Shown piece after piece: positions 1 to 9,368 of a stretch of DNA of 64,000 nt. The notes beneath the pieces are model-generated. The model did no database searches. It was not told the origin of the DNA and was given only the letters and a program-made list of their open reading frames with translations. The stretch is taken from positions 1-64,000 of the forward strand of contig JALHFX010000011.1 in the NCBI GenBank assembly GCA_022837595.1. Direction: 5' to 3'. Made by a program: the position numbers and the translations under genes. The DNA is from Propionibacterium sp. GTDB taxonomy: Bacteria; Actinomycetota; Actinomycetes; Propionibacteriales; Propionibacteriaceae. Positions within the stretch are counted from its first letter, which is position 1. The number at the start of each line of letters is the position of its first letter.

Positions 1-196
1 GCCTGACGCCGCCGACCACCCCGAATCAAATCCACCCCAACGAAACCCCGTCGTCACCCGCCCTGACGCCAGCATCGGCACTCACTGAGACGCACGACAG
101 AGGGGCAGCGGGCAGGGATAGCGGGCAGAGGCAGAGCAATCAGCCGGCAGGGGCAGGAGAGCATTGACAGGGGCAGGGCAAACAGGCCGCAGATCG
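1..196. other. Non-coding flank downstream of jetD
   Basis: No supportable gene. The second half (about 100-185) is G-rich, with many short GGCAGGG/GGGGCAGG-like motifs. It lies just beyond the stop codon of the Wadjet operon on the minus strand. No clear hairpin terminator was found by eye. Confidence 0.5.
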
Positions 197-1420
197 TCAG
201 GCAGGCCCCAGATCATCAAGAAGATCGTCCACGATCTCCTCTTCATAAGCGGAAAAGCCCGGTGGCATCCGCCAGGGCTTCGCCCCGGGCAGTCGCAGCA
301 GCGAGTTCACGATCTGCCATCCGGTCGCGTCGCCGTCGGCGCGCACGCGCAGCCGTGTCTGCTGCGCGATCGGTTCCAGCAGCAGTTGAGCCGCGCGACC
401 TGGGACACCGAAGGTGCAGACCAACGGACGAGATGAGGCCCCGAACCTGTCGGCCGCAGCCTCCACGATCGATGGGTTTTCGCAGACGAAGACCTCGGCG
501 ATACCGTCGGCCAGTCTCCAGCCACTTCCGCGCAACGATCGCATCGTTAGCCACACCGGCTCCCCGGCAACCGCCGCGAGTTGCACGGCCGGGCCTTCGC
601 CCACCAACGGCAGATTGAGCACCAGCACCTGCGAAGAGACCTCGTCGCAGGCGATACCTCGCGACGCCCACGCTTGCCGCCAAAGGGCCGAATCGCCGAC
701 CGGATCCCGCCAGGTCTCCGCCTCCACGTGACCCGCCTCCACGTGACCCGGCTCCACGTGACCCGGCTCCACGTGACCCGGCTCCACGTGACCTGCCTCC
801 GCGCGACTCAACCCCGATCCGAAAGCTCCACCCACGCCCGCCCCGGGCATCCCGGACAGGAAGCGCGCGACCGCTCGTCCGAGCGGACGAGACATGTCCA
901 GCGCGTGCGCGTCCCCGAAAAGTCTGGCGGCCAGCACGGGCAATCGTTCGCCGGACCCATCCATCGCTTCAACAACACGGACGATCTCCTGCGCCCGCGG
1001 CGTCCACTGCTCGGCCCCCACCAGGCAACGGGTCACCACCTCTTCGGGCACGCTCGGCTCAACCTCGCGAAGAATCACCCGTGCCGCCTGCTCATCAGCC
1101 TGTTTGGCGAGAAGTGCGGCATCCCGCTCCCGCCTCAGATCACGAAGCGGACCGTCCAGCGCCTCGAGCAGGTCGTCCAACTCGGCAACACCGTTCGCGT
1201 CCAACCCGGACCGCAGCTCACCCAATCGCACCGGCCGAGCCGTGAATGGCCAATCGGCATCCAGCATCGCCGCGATCTCACGACGCTGGTCGACCGGGAA
1301 ATCCAACTTGATCGTCGACCGAGGCTTCAGCTCCCCCCACTCCCGGCGCCTGCGGATTTCGGCTAGCAACCGGGCCGGGCCAGGCTTCTTCGCCCAAGTC
1401 AGCACGTGTTCAGGGATCAC
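197..1420 (-). CDS. jetD: Wadjet type II JetD: TOPRIM-domain nuclease (TIGR02679 family)
   Basis: Last gene of the JetABCD operon. In Wadjet systems JetD is the TOPRIM-fold subunit that cleaves plasmid DNA extruded by the JetABC SMC motor. The C-terminal third shows the TOPRIM/DUF2399 signature: a strand plus Glu in FVCEN (E314) and an acidic pair in RADGD (about D362 and D364), followed by the family-typical PWRM. The usual family motif around the Asp pair (GDFD-like) is altered to ADGD here. Residues about 204-232 are a run of five-residue GHVE repeats encoded by a 15-bp tandem repeat, placed as a linker between the N-terminal region and the TOPRIM domain. Start is GTG, overlapping the jetC stop by four bases, so translation is probably coupled. 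At 407 aa the length is normal for the family. Confidence 0.88.
   Translation of the reverse strand: MIPEHVLTWAKKPGPARLLAEIRRRREWGELKPRSTIKLDFPVDQRREIAAMLDADWPFTARPVRLGELRSGLDANGVAELDDLLEALDGPLRDLRRERDAALLAKQADEQAARVILREVEPSVPEEVVTRCLVGAEQWTPRAQEIVRVVEAMDGSGERLPVLAARLFGDAHALDMSRPLGRAVARFLSGMPGAGVGGAFGSGLSRAEAGHVEPGHVEPGHVEPGHVEAGHVEAETWRDPVGDSALWRQAWASRGIACDEVSSQVLVLNLPLVGEGPAVQLAAVAGEPVWLTMRSLRGSGWRLADGIAEVFVCENPSIVEAAADRFGASSRPLVCTFGVPGRAAQLLLEPIAQQTRLRVRADGDATGWQIVNSLLRLPGAKPWRMPPGFSAYEEEIVDDLLDDLGPA
722..811. repeat. 15-bp tandem repeat inside jetD
   Basis: Unit CTCCACGTGACCCGG on the plus strand. Five near-identical units (722-796) are followed by one degenerate unit (797-811). Each encodes GHVE plus A or P on the minus strand. 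Every unit carries the palindrome CACGTG. Because 15 is a multiple of 3, copy-number change would lengthen or shorten the JetD linker without breaking the frame. Confidence 0.95.
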
Positions 1421-4400
1421 AGCAGAGCATCCTGATCGGGCGGCACCGCAGATTCCTGATCACCGTCGAGCCACGTGAGCGGCAGCTCGATGGCCTCGAG
1501 TGTATTGCCCGCCCACAGTTCGGCCATCAGGTCAGCCCCCGGTTCGGGCGCCGGCGCACGAACCACCTGGTAAATGGCGGCTGCGGGCACCGCCGCGACG
1601 TTCACCAGACGTCCGGGGCCGGCCAGCAGCACATCGAGATCGAAACGTTGCAGCAGACGCATCACCATCGACCGGTTCCGCGGATCCAAACCATCGAACG
1701 CCTCGTCCAACCACAACGGACGAGGAGCCTGCGGCAACCTCCGGTACTGCGCCGCGAGCGCAGCCACCAGCGGCAGCATCAACATGACCGCGCGGGCACC
1801 ACCAGACAGCTCGGCATAGCGGCGCGTCGTCAGCGGCGCCCAACGTCCCCCACCCACCCGATGCTCCAGCGAAATGTCGTACCAATTCCGGTAGTCGAGA
1901 TGCTCGGCGAGAGCCCCATGCCAGCCCGCCTGGCCCTCGTCGCTGGCCGCCCGTTTGGCCTCGTCCACCTTCTGTTTCAGGAAATCGCGCACCTGGGCGG
2001 CCACCGTGGGATCGCTGAGCCTTGGTCCACTGACCGCGTTCACGATGGACGCGTTTTGTCCCGGCTCCAAACGAATACGCAACATCGTCTGATCCGTCTC
2101 GGTGGGATGGTCGCGCAAAACCTGATTGATCTCATCGATCAGCACGCCCGCCTGCCCGATGCGCTCCCGCATATGCTCCAGGAAAGTAGATCCGAGCAGC
2201 CGGTCCAAGGTTTCGCGCACCGACTCGCCATACTGAGATTCCAGCGCATTGCAGACCTCGCGCAGATGCGGGCCCGCCTGCCCGAGCGGCAAAGTCGTGC
2301 CATTCGAATCCACCATCACCTCGACGCGCACCAACGGCTCATCGGGCACCAGCTGAATCGAGCGTCCGCTCTGCTCCAACGCCGCCCGCGTATCGCGGGT
2401 CTTCGCGTCCAGCTCGCGTCGCAACACCTCGAGGCGTTCACGGTTGGTTTCGGACCCCGCCTGCGCCGCGTCCTGCCAGCCTCTCGGGTTGAGCCGACGA
2501 CGCAATTCTGCGGCCTGCGCGCGGACGTGATCGACCGCGGACGAGTGCGGCTCGGGCAATTCGAGTCCCAGCAGCTCCGCAAGATCACGGTCGAGCAGTT
2601 CCCGCAGCCGCAGGTGTGCTTCGGCGCGCCGGCTCGCCGCCTCTTCGCGCCGACCGGCGACATCGTCGAGTTTCTGCTCGGCGGCCGCCTTCTGCGCAGT
2701 GACCTCGATCAATTGGCGGTTGAGTTCTGTCTGCTCCACTTCCGCCCGGTTCGTTTGGAACTCCAACTCCGCCAGCCGGTCGAGCATCTTTTCGTCATCG
2801 TCGTCGATCGCAGCACGCAGTGCATCGGCCTGCGCCTGCCTCTGCCGATAAGTCTGCTTGTCGCGCTCGAGTTCGCGCTCGGTTTCGTCGGCTTCGGCGA
2901 CGCGCTGACGCCACTGGTGCTCGGCCTGCTGGGCGTGAACGGCCGCTCTGTCCGCGACCTGTTTAGCGGCCCGCCACCCCACCAGAGCGCTGTTTGTTGC
3001 ATGCAGCCCATCGCCCACCTGATCCAGGCCATCGCTGGTGACCGGCAATCGGTATTCAGCGGCCGTGCTGCGCATCTTGGCTCGGGCTGTGTCAGCTGCG
3101 AGCTCGTCACGCCGCGCCTCGGCAGCGCGCGCATCGGACTCCTGCTGACGTGCCGCAGCGGCCTCATCGTTCACACCGCAGGTGATCAAAGCCCGCCATA
3201 AGCGTTCGTCGCTGGGCGCCTGCTCGAGCGTCTCTTGCAGTTCGGTGAACAGCCGATCGTAGTCGTCCAGTTCGGCCCGGTGACCAGCGGCTTGTAATTC
3301 CTCGTCGGCCAATCGTTCGTGGAGTTCGCTGAGCCTGCGCCGGCGCTGGGCTTCGCGGGCGGCCTCCCCCAGCCACTCCGCATGATCGTGCCGAGGTGCG
3401 GCCTGCCCGCTCAGTGCCGAGGTGCGCCATCGGCCATCGACCGCGACCGCGGCCCCACTGTCCGGAAGCGGCTCGTCGGCCTCGCACAAGACCACCCTAT
3501 TGAGGACGTCTTGAATAAGCGCCGTCAGCTCTCCGGCCTCGGGCGCTACCTGCAAGATCATGCTCAGCCGCCGCGGCGGATCCTCCGTGGCGGAATCATC
3601 CACCGCCACCGATTCACGCAGATCGAGGAAGCTGTCGAAACCCGAACGCTCACCGAGATCCGCCCACGCGTCCAACAGCCCGCTGGCTGCCAGCGCTGCC
3701 TCAACGTTCGCGAGCTGCTCCGCAGGGACGCCGTCCACCTGGTTGACCAGCTGCCACAGCGGCGCACCATCGGCTGTGCTGCGGTTCCGGCGTTGCCACA
3801 GGGTTGGCGCATCCGGGTAGACCACCGGACGCTGTTGCAGCTCGGTGATCTCCCGCCTGATCCCCGAGATCGTCTCATTCACCCTAGTCAGACGTGCCTG
3901 CGTGCGTTCCCGGCGGGTGGTCAACGACTGGAAACGCGGCTCGAAGTAATCGCTGCGCAAGGCCTGGGATAGCCGGATATGGCCATCTAGATCGGTCGTG
4001 CGCGGCAGTGCTGCGGTCCAGCCGGGGACCATAGTGGCCACCTCGGACGGCGCCCAGCTCTGCAGTGCTACCGCTACTGCGTCGCGTTCGGCTTCGGCGT
4101 CTCGCCAGGATTGTTCGGCGAGCGCTTTCGCATCCTCGGCGGTCTTTCGGCTGACATCGGCGACCTTTCCACTCTCTCGGGCCTGCTGATCCGCCCGCTG
4201 AGTCTGACTCACTAGCTGCAGCACGGCCCTCAGATGCGTGCGTCGCTCGTCGCACCGCTGCTGAGCGAGCTCGGGATCCAGGGGCGCGCCGAGGCTCAAG
4301 CCGGCGGTGTGGGCAGCCTGCCTGACCTTTTCTTCATGGGTATCGAGCGCTGTGCTCGCCGCGGCCTGCTCTGCAGCGGCCCGATCCAGATCTGCCAGGG

Positions 4401-5595
4401 AATCATCAGCCCGTGATTGCGCTTTCTCGTGGCGGGTCGTCGTCCGGTCGAGGGCGCGTCGAGCTTCGGCGGCCCGCTGTTGTTGCTGTTCAGCGAGGTT
4501 CAGACGCGAACTCGCCTCCCGGAAGGCCGACGACGATCGCAGCGCCTCGGCCTCAGCGCGACTCGTCGCTACCTGCTGACGCGCCTGTTCATGTGCAGTT
4601 TCGAGGTTGGCTGTCTGCTGCCGGCTCGCGTCCAGCTTCTTCTCGGCCTTCCGTTCTTCGCGCGTGATGTCGTCCAGCGCTGTCTGCTTGGCGGCGACGT
4701 CGTCGGCTCGTAGCCGAAGGAGCGCCTGCGCCCACGGAGCCCAGGCATCGCGTTCGAAACGGGCGACCGCGGTGGTGGCATCCTGTGCCCGGGCCAGATC
4801 GGTGCGCAGCTGGTCCAGCTGATCCCATCCCCGGGCGAGTTCTTCGATCTCCGAGCGATCGAGTTCGGGAAGCGAATCGCGCAGGTGAGCGGTGACGAAT
4901 TCCGCCTTGAGTTGAGCACCGAGTTTTGGCTGGCGGGTCACTTTCAACAGTTTCCCGATGCTCTCGAGTTGAGCGATGCTGCCGCCCAGCAGCCGGTTGG
5001 CGAGCACTTGTTTATAGGCCCCGGCGCTCGGATGCTGGTCGAAACCCGGCGCGTGAATCTCCTTGGGTGCCAGCACGTCCCGGCCATCGGTCAGCTTCAG
5101 CTGGTCGCGCACCCGGCTGCCCGAAGAGGTGCACCAGGTGAGTTTGGTGTTCCCGCTGCCGGTGCGCGCCGAAGCGTAGAGCAAGGTGGTGAAGAACTCG
5201 GGCGTCCCCTCGCGCATCCGCCCGTATTCGACCCACAGCCAGCCGTGATAGAACGACGCATCCGAGTCGCGCCGATCGCCCTCACCGCTCGGACGAACGT
5301 AGTAGGCGAATTGTTTGCCGGAGCGTCCGAGCGTGTCGATCTTGTCGCTTGAGGTGTCGGCCAGCCACGGGATCAGCGTCGTGAGCGCCATCAGCGATGA
5401 TTTGCCGGTCTCGTTTCGTCCCATCAGCTGTGCCCAGCCCCCGGCGTACCAGTATTCGACGGCCTCGAACTCCCACAAGTTCACCACGCCCGCGCGCAAC
5501 GCCTGCCAGCGCGCCAGCTGGGGTTCGGGAAGTCCGCCGCCGACGAAGGCTTCCCGCCAGCCCTGAAGGGCCGTATCGTCCAGCTGACTCGTCAC
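1417..5595 (-). CDS. jetC: Wadjet type II JetC: SMC/MukB-like ATPase (TIGR02680 family)
   Basis: Motor subunit of the Wadjet complex: an SMC-type ATPase that extrudes DNA loops to sense small circular DNA. At 1392 aa it has the expected architecture. The N-terminal Walker A is GRNETGKSS (residues 59-67). A very long Ala/Glu/Arg/Gln-rich coiled-coil middle follows, interrupted by a hinge-like globular part around 600-720. The C-terminal ABC signature is ELSGG (about 1262) and the Walker B/D-loop is WLDEAFDGLD (about 1295). The start ATG overlaps the jetB stop (ATGA), and its own stop overlaps the jetD GTG. All catalytic motifs are intact, so the system is probably functional. Confidence 0.93.
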   Translation of the reverse strand: MTSQLDDTALQGWREAFVGGGLPEPQLARWQALRAGVVNLWEFEAVEYWYAGGWAQLMGRNETGKSSLMALTTLIPWLADTSSDKIDTLGRSGKQFAYYVRPSGEGDRRDSDASFYHGWLWVEYGRMREGTPEFFTTLLYASARTGSGNTKLTWCTSSGSRVRDQLKLTDGRDVLAPKEIHAPGFDQHPSAGAYKQVLANRLLGGSIAQLESIGKLLKVTRQPKLGAQLKAEFVTAHLRDSLPELDRSEIEELARGWDQLDQLRTDLARAQDATTAVARFERDAWAPWAQALLRLRADDVAAKQTALDDITREERKAEKKLDASRQQTANLETAHEQARQQVATSRAEAEALRSSSAFREASSRLNLAEQQQQRAAEARRALDRTTTRHEKAQSRADDSLADLDRAAAEQAAASTALDTHEEKVRQAAHTAGLSLGAPLDPELAQQRCDERRTHLRAVLQLVSQTQRADQQARESGKVADVSRKTAEDAKALAEQSWRDAEAERDAVAVALQSWAPSEVATMVPGWTAALPRTTDLDGHIRLSQALRSDYFEPRFQSLTTRRERTQARLTRVNETISGIRREITELQQRPVVYPDAPTLWQRRNRSTADGAPLWQLVNQVDGVPAEQLANVEAALAASGLLDAWADLGERSGFDSFLDLRESVAVDDSATEDPPRRLSMILQVAPEAGELTALIQDVLNRVVLCEADEPLPDSGAAVAVDGRWRTSALSGQAAPRHDHAEWLGEAAREAQRRRRLSELHERLADEELQAAGHRAELDDYDRLFTELQETLEQAPSDERLWRALITCGVNDEAAAARQQESDARAAEARRDELAADTARAKMRSTAAEYRLPVTSDGLDQVGDGLHATNSALVGWRAAKQVADRAAVHAQQAEHQWRQRVAEADETERELERDKQTYRQRQAQADALRAAIDDDDEKMLDRLAELEFQTNRAEVEQTELNRQLIEVTAQKAAAEQKLDDVAGRREEAASRRAEAHLRLRELLDRDLAELLGLELPEPHSSAVDHVRAQAAELRRRLNPRGWQDAAQAGSETNRERLEVLRRELDAKTRDTRAALEQSGRSIQLVPDEPLVRVEVMVDSNGTTLPLGQAGPHLREVCNALESQYGESVRETLDRLLGSTFLEHMRERIGQAGVLIDEINQVLRDHPTETDQTMLRIRLEPGQNASIVNAVSGPRLSDPTVAAQVRDFLKQKVDEAKRAASDEGQAGWHGALAEHLDYRNWYDISLEHRVGGGRWAPLTTRRYAELSGGARAVMLMLPLVAALAAQYRRLPQAPRPLWLDEAFDGLDPRNRSMVMRLLQRFDLDVLLAGPGRLVNVAAVPAAAIYQVVRAPAPEPGADLMAELWAGNTLEAIELPLTWLDGDQESAVPPDQDALL

Positions 5596-6755
5596 GATTC
5601 CTCCAATAGCATCTGCTGGTCGATCGTCTCCGGCGCAGGATCACCGGTGACCAGTTCGGCGTCGCGGTAGCGTGCGGCGAGCGGGGTCAGCGTCCAACCC
5701 TCGTCGTCGGCGCGAAGCAAGCCCAGTTCGGTGAGCCGGTTGCGGACGGCGACCATCACCGCGTTCGACGATTCACGAAGTTCTGCGGTCAACCGCGAAC
5801 CGCCATCGGCCCAAACCTCGTCGGCGATACGGTCGACCTCGGCCAGAGAGAGCCTGCGGAAACTCCCCTCGGTGGCGGCACCGATCCGGTCGATCATCGC
5901 GAGCGCTGCCCAGTCGCGGGCGCTGGCCGCGGGGAAGCCTAGTAGCAGCGAGTCGGGTAGCTCCCGGTCGGGCGGAATCGACAGCACGATCGCATCGGCA
6001 CGCGATTCGACGGTTCCACCGGTCATCTCCTCGGCTAGGCCGATCAGGCGCAACCGCTGACCGTTCAGATAGGTTCGGTCGTCGTCACTGAGTTCGTCCG
6101 GGTAAAGCGCCGGGGTTTCAATCAGCATCCGCAGCAGCCTCCGGCCCCGGGTGTCGTCGTGTTCGGTGCGGGGCCGAAGGGCAAGATCAACATCGCCGGT
6201 GTCGATACACAACACCAGTGCGTCACGATGAATGCGGTAGCCGGCACCGATCCCTTGGCCGCTTTGGGCCCAGCCCTCACGCAGAACGTCATCGGTGACG
6301 CGTTCCAGGACGCCGTGGGCGACCAGCCAGTCCATTGCCGCAATGAAGTCTTCTCGATGTTGGCGCAGATTCGGATCATAGGGCCATCCGCCGCGTCCGG
6401 CCGCGCTGAGCTGGACGGTGTCGGACAGCTCCTGCAAGGTGATCGAATCGTCGCGGTGGTCGTCGAGACAGGCAGCCGAGTAGAGGACGAGCAGCAGCAG
6501 CGAGCGTTTCGGCGCCGGGCCTTCTGGCTGGGCGACATCGCCTGCAATCGGGATGCGCCGCAGCCGGTAACACTGATCGAGGTGGGCCAGCTGGTAGCCG
6601 AGTCTCGCACTCCAGGTCTGCAGGATATGGGCGTGGCGATGCACGAGGGCATAGCCGGACGGATCTGTCCAGGCTGTGACAACGGGATTCGCCAGCAGGA
6701 CGAGGAATGCTCGCTGCTTGTCGGCGTCGTCGGCGCGGGACAGCGAGACGGTCAC
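5592..6755 (-). CDS. jetB: Wadjet type II JetB: MukE-like kleisin partner (TIGR02678 family)
   Basis: Winged-helix MukE-like accessory subunit that binds the JetA kleisin in the JetABC complex. The N-terminal region (RAFLVLLANP, then YALVHRHA, then GYQLAHLD) fits the TIGR02678 pattern. I chose the GTG at 6755 because it overlaps the jetA stop by four bases (GTGA) and because residues upstream of it in the longer frame read antisense to jetA without family character. Length is about 387 aa. Stop overlaps jetC. It has no catalytic motif, as expected for a structural subunit. Confidence 0.88.
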   Translation of the reverse strand: MTVSLSRADDADKQRAFLVLLANPVVTAWTDPSGYALVHRHAHILQTWSARLGYQLAHLDQCYRLRRIPIAGDVAQPEGPAPKRSLLLLVLYSAACLDDHRDDSITLQELSDTVQLSAAGRGGWPYDPNLRQHREDFIAAMDWLVAHGVLERVTDDVLREGWAQSGQGIGAGYRIHRDALVLCIDTGDVDLALRPRTEHDDTRGRRLLRMLIETPALYPDELSDDDRTYLNGQRLRLIGLAEEMTGGTVESRADAIVLSIPPDRELPDSLLLGFPAASARDWAALAMIDRIGAATEGSFRRLSLAEVDRIADEVWADGGSRLTAELRESSNAVMVAVRNRLTELGLLRADDEGWTLTPLAARYRDAELVTGDPAPETIDQQMLLEES

Positions 6756-8296
6756 GAGATGACCTCGACTCTCGCGTCGGGCAGCACCAGTCTGCCCTGC
6801 GGCACGGAGATCACCGCCGAACCTTCGAGTGGATACAGCCGCAGCGTCCATCGTCCGTCGGCGCTGTGGGCTTCGAGTGGTTGGTCACCGGTGTGGAAGC
6901 CGCGAGCGTCGGAGACCAGGTCGAGAAAGAGTTCGGCTTCGGCCGGGCTGAGCGGGGCCCACTGGCTCAACGCGGTGCCGGAGCGTTGCGCCAGGCGTCG
7001 GGCAGCGCGGTCGAGATCGGCGCGGGCCAGGTCAGCGGCACGGCGCGCCCGGAGTCGGGCTGCGCGCCGGTCGACGATGCCGGGGGCTCGTCCGCCCAAG
7101 GATCGGACGCCTTGGCTGCGCAGCCGCCGCGAGATGGGCACCGGGTCGGCGTCCCAGATCGGGGTGCGGGCGCCCTGGGTGATCTCCGGTGCGCTGTCGC
7201 AGACGTGCCGGGCCGAATACAACCCGGTTGCGGCGCACCAGATTTGCCAGGCGGACGCCTCGTCAGGTGCCGACTCAACAGCGTCCGCCAACCGCAGCAG
7301 GTCGGCCTTGCGTGACACCGTGCCGCCGATGGCCAGCAATGCGCGGTGCCCGCGCAGGACGGGGGCGACCGCGTTGCGGATCTGACGGCGCAGGCGTCTC
7401 GACTGCGGCTCGGGACCGGCGAACCAGTCGGCCAGCACTTCGACATCGGCTTTCAGCTCACGAACACCGTCGTCCAACAACGCTTCGGAGGCGTTCGCGC
7501 CGAGCCGGGCGCCGGCCATGGTGCGCCAGTGCGCGTCGTCGATCTCGCGAAGTTTGAGCAGATGCTCGGCGATCGGTTGGGACCAGGCGTCGACTTCGTC
7601 GCCCCAGACGCCGGTGTAGGTGAGGATCGTTTCCAGCACCCGCGTGGTCTTCTCCTCGGTGGGTGAGCCGCCGAGCGCGACTGCCAGGCGGGTCTGCCAT
7701 TGGGTCGCGGCATCGCTCATCGCGTGCACGGTGGTCTGGACCTGGGAGAACTCTTCGCCGGCGCGTTTGGTGTCATTGGTTCGCAGGGCCTCAATGGTGG
7801 CGGTGAGCCCGTTGAGTACGGTGAGCGGCGCCAGCAGGACAGCGGTGGAGGTGGTCGCTTCGTCAGCCTCGAGGGTCCGGACGGCAGCGTTCAGCTGGTA
7901 GCCGGCGTCGCTGAGCTGGTAGCGGCGGCGGTTGCGCAGGAAGTCTTCTTGGGTTTCGGCCCGATCCTGCCAGGAAGTGCAGGTTCCCCAATCCACAAGC
8001 TGCTGTAATCGGGCTTCCAGCGACAGCTCGTCGAGCAGCCGGTCGGCAGATTCGGCTGGCAGTCGGTCGGCGACCAGCTGGCGCAAGGTGTCGAAACCAA
8101 CGCCGGTGAGGGTGACATTGCGTTGATCGTGCAGGATGTCGACCAGGAGCCGATACTGCTTCGCGTTGTTGCCGATCAGGTAGCTGGCCGCGCTCACCGC
8201 TCCCGGGAGTGACGTCAACGTCCATGCGCTGAGTTCCCCGTCGAACCGATCGGTTGGATCCGTGGGCCGCTGCGGCGGATCGGAGTGGATGGGCAT
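6752..8296 (-). CDS. jetA: Wadjet type II JetA: MukF-like kleisin (TIGR02677 family)
   Basis: First gene of the operon: 514 aa, matching the TIGR02677 family that forms the kleisin subunit bridging JetC heads. The sequence is mostly helical. An N-terminal winged-helix-like segment (RLLVDILHDQRNVTLTG) precedes long helices, and an Arg/Ala-rich helical segment near residues 415-450 is followed by a C-terminal beta-rich part. The ATG is supported by a near-perfect Shine-Dalgarno, AGGAGGTGA, at 8301-8309 on the minus strand, five bases before the start. No other gene of the operon has one as strong, consistent with coupling from jetA onward. Confidence 0.88.
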   Translation of the reverse strand: MPIHSDPPQRPTDPTDRFDGELSAWTLTSLPGAVSAASYLIGNNAKQYRLLVDILHDQRNVTLTGVGFDTLRQLVADRLPAESADRLLDELSLEARLQQLVDWGTCTSWQDRAETQEDFLRNRRRYQLSDAGYQLNAAVRTLEADEATTSTAVLLAPLTVLNGLTATIEALRTNDTKRAGEEFSQVQTTVHAMSDAATQWQTRLAVALGGSPTEEKTTRVLETILTYTGVWGDEVDAWSQPIAEHLLKLREIDDAHWRTMAGARLGANASEALLDDGVRELKADVEVLADWFAGPEPQSRRLRRQIRNAVAPVLRGHRALLAIGGTVSRKADLLRLADAVESAPDEASAWQIWCAATGLYSARHVCDSAPEITQGARTPIWDADPVPISRRLRSQGVRSLGGRAPGIVDRRAARLRARRAADLARADLDRAARRLAQRSGTALSQWAPLSPAEAELFLDLVSDARGFHTGDQPLEAHSADGRWTLRLYPLEGSAVISVPQGRLVLPDARVEVIS

Positions 8297-8378
8297 TGTG
8301 TCACCTCCTGCACACGCCAGCCTAGAGGCTCGCGTATGGGGCGGCGGTACCGCTCTCGTTTACGGTCGTCCCCATCCG

Positions 8379-8446
8379 CAGCGGCTACCGAAAATCGCAG
8401 CCGCTACCGGACGTTCGGTAGCCTCTGAAATTCTCGGTAGCCGCTG
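8379..8446. repeat. 68-bp palindromic repeat element, copy 1 (family B)
   Basis: The outer arms CAGCGGCTACCGA and TCGGTAGCCGCTG pair almost perfectly, and the centre is a second palindrome (CTACCGGACGTTCGGTAG, one mismatch, 8404-8421). It has the same length and layout as 8886-8953 and is related to the array at 58.7-59.3 kb. It lies upstream of jetA. Confidence 0.85.
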
Positions 8447-8456
8447 CCAGTCGGGC

Positions 8457-9280
8457 ATCGTGTAGGGCCAGAGCCCGTCACAGGCGGCGAACCTCCACAA
8501 TCCGACTGGGATCGGAGCCGCCTGGAGAGTGCTCGAACGACTCACTCCCTACCACATCGTGTAGAACCAGAACCCGTCACAGGCGGCGAACCTCCACAAT
8601 CCGACTGGGAGAGGAGCCGACTGGGAGAGCGGCCGCCTGGAAGAGAGCTCGGACGACTCACTCCCCGACCAGATCGTGTAGAACCAGAACCCGTCACAGG
8701 CGGCGAACCTCCACAATCCGGCTGGGAGAGGAGCCGACTGGAAGAGGGCTCGGACGACTCACTCCCCTGCCGCATCGTGTAGACCAGAACCCGTCACAGG
8801 CGACGAACCTCCACAATCCGCCAGCTCGAGCAACCCCGGCTGCTCCTTCCGATAAAGCAGCTACCGAAATGCTCACCGCCATCCACAGCGGCTACCGAGA
8901 ATCGCAGCCGCTACCGAACGATCGGTAGCCTGCGGAATTCTCGGTAGCCGCTGCGAGTCGGGCTGTGCAAATCGGAAGCCGTTGCCAGTCGAGCTGCACC
9001 TTTCCCTAGCGCCTGCGCACTTCGGGCTACGAGCCGGATCGTGTAGCACCAGAGCCCGTCACAGGCCGCGAACCTCCACAATCCGGCTGGGATCGGAGCC
9101 GCCTGGAGAATGCTCAGACGACTCACTCCCCTGCCAGATCGTGTAGCACCAGAGCCCGTCACAGGCCGCGAACCTACACAATCGCCGCAGGGGCACGGGG
9201 ACGGCGCTATCCCCTGCCGCATCGTGTAGAACCAGAGCCCGTCACAGGCGGCGAACCTACACAATCCGACTGGGACGGGG
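8457..9280. repeat. Tandem array of ~100-bp repeats (family A), seven copies
   Basis: Units begin with ATCGTGTAG at 8457, 8556, 8673, 8774, 9038, 9138 and 9221. Each contains CCAGAxCCCGTCACAGGC, then GCGAACCT, then CACAATC, followed by variable CCGACTGGGA/GAGGAGCCG and GACTCACTCCCC segments. Spacing is 83-117 bp, except for one gap that holds the second family B palindrome. The 5' GTGTAG and 3' CTACAC (CTCCAC in some copies) are complementary, so each ~40-bp core can form a hairpin. Further copies occur at 20360, 20443, 22664 and 37317. No coding frame is conserved through the array. Confidence 0.9.
8886..8953. repeat. 68-bp palindromic repeat element, copy 2 (family B)
   Basis: Outer arms beginning CAGCGGCTACCGAGAAT are perfectly complementary over 17 bp. 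The central palindrome CTACCGAACGATCGGTAG (8911-8928) has one central mismatch. The copy interrupts the family A tandem array between its fourth and fifth units. Confidence 0.87.
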
Positions 9281-9368
9281 TCCGACTGGGACGGGGGCCG
9301 ACTGCGGTAGCGGGGATACGAGGCAGGGGGTGGCGCCGCGCGCCGACGCCGACGCCGACGCCGACCCC

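Noticed and set aside
581..3201. Long plus-strand open frames over jetC and jetD (581-1366, 1648-3201)
   Set aside because: They lie antisense to strongly supported Wadjet genes, have Arg/Pro/His-rich shadow composition and no ribosome sites.
8457..9280. CRISPR array, because of regularly spaced repeats
   Set aside because: Units are ~100 bp with diverged inner parts, there are no unique ~30-bp spacers, no leader and no cas genes. Related copies occur singly elsewhere.
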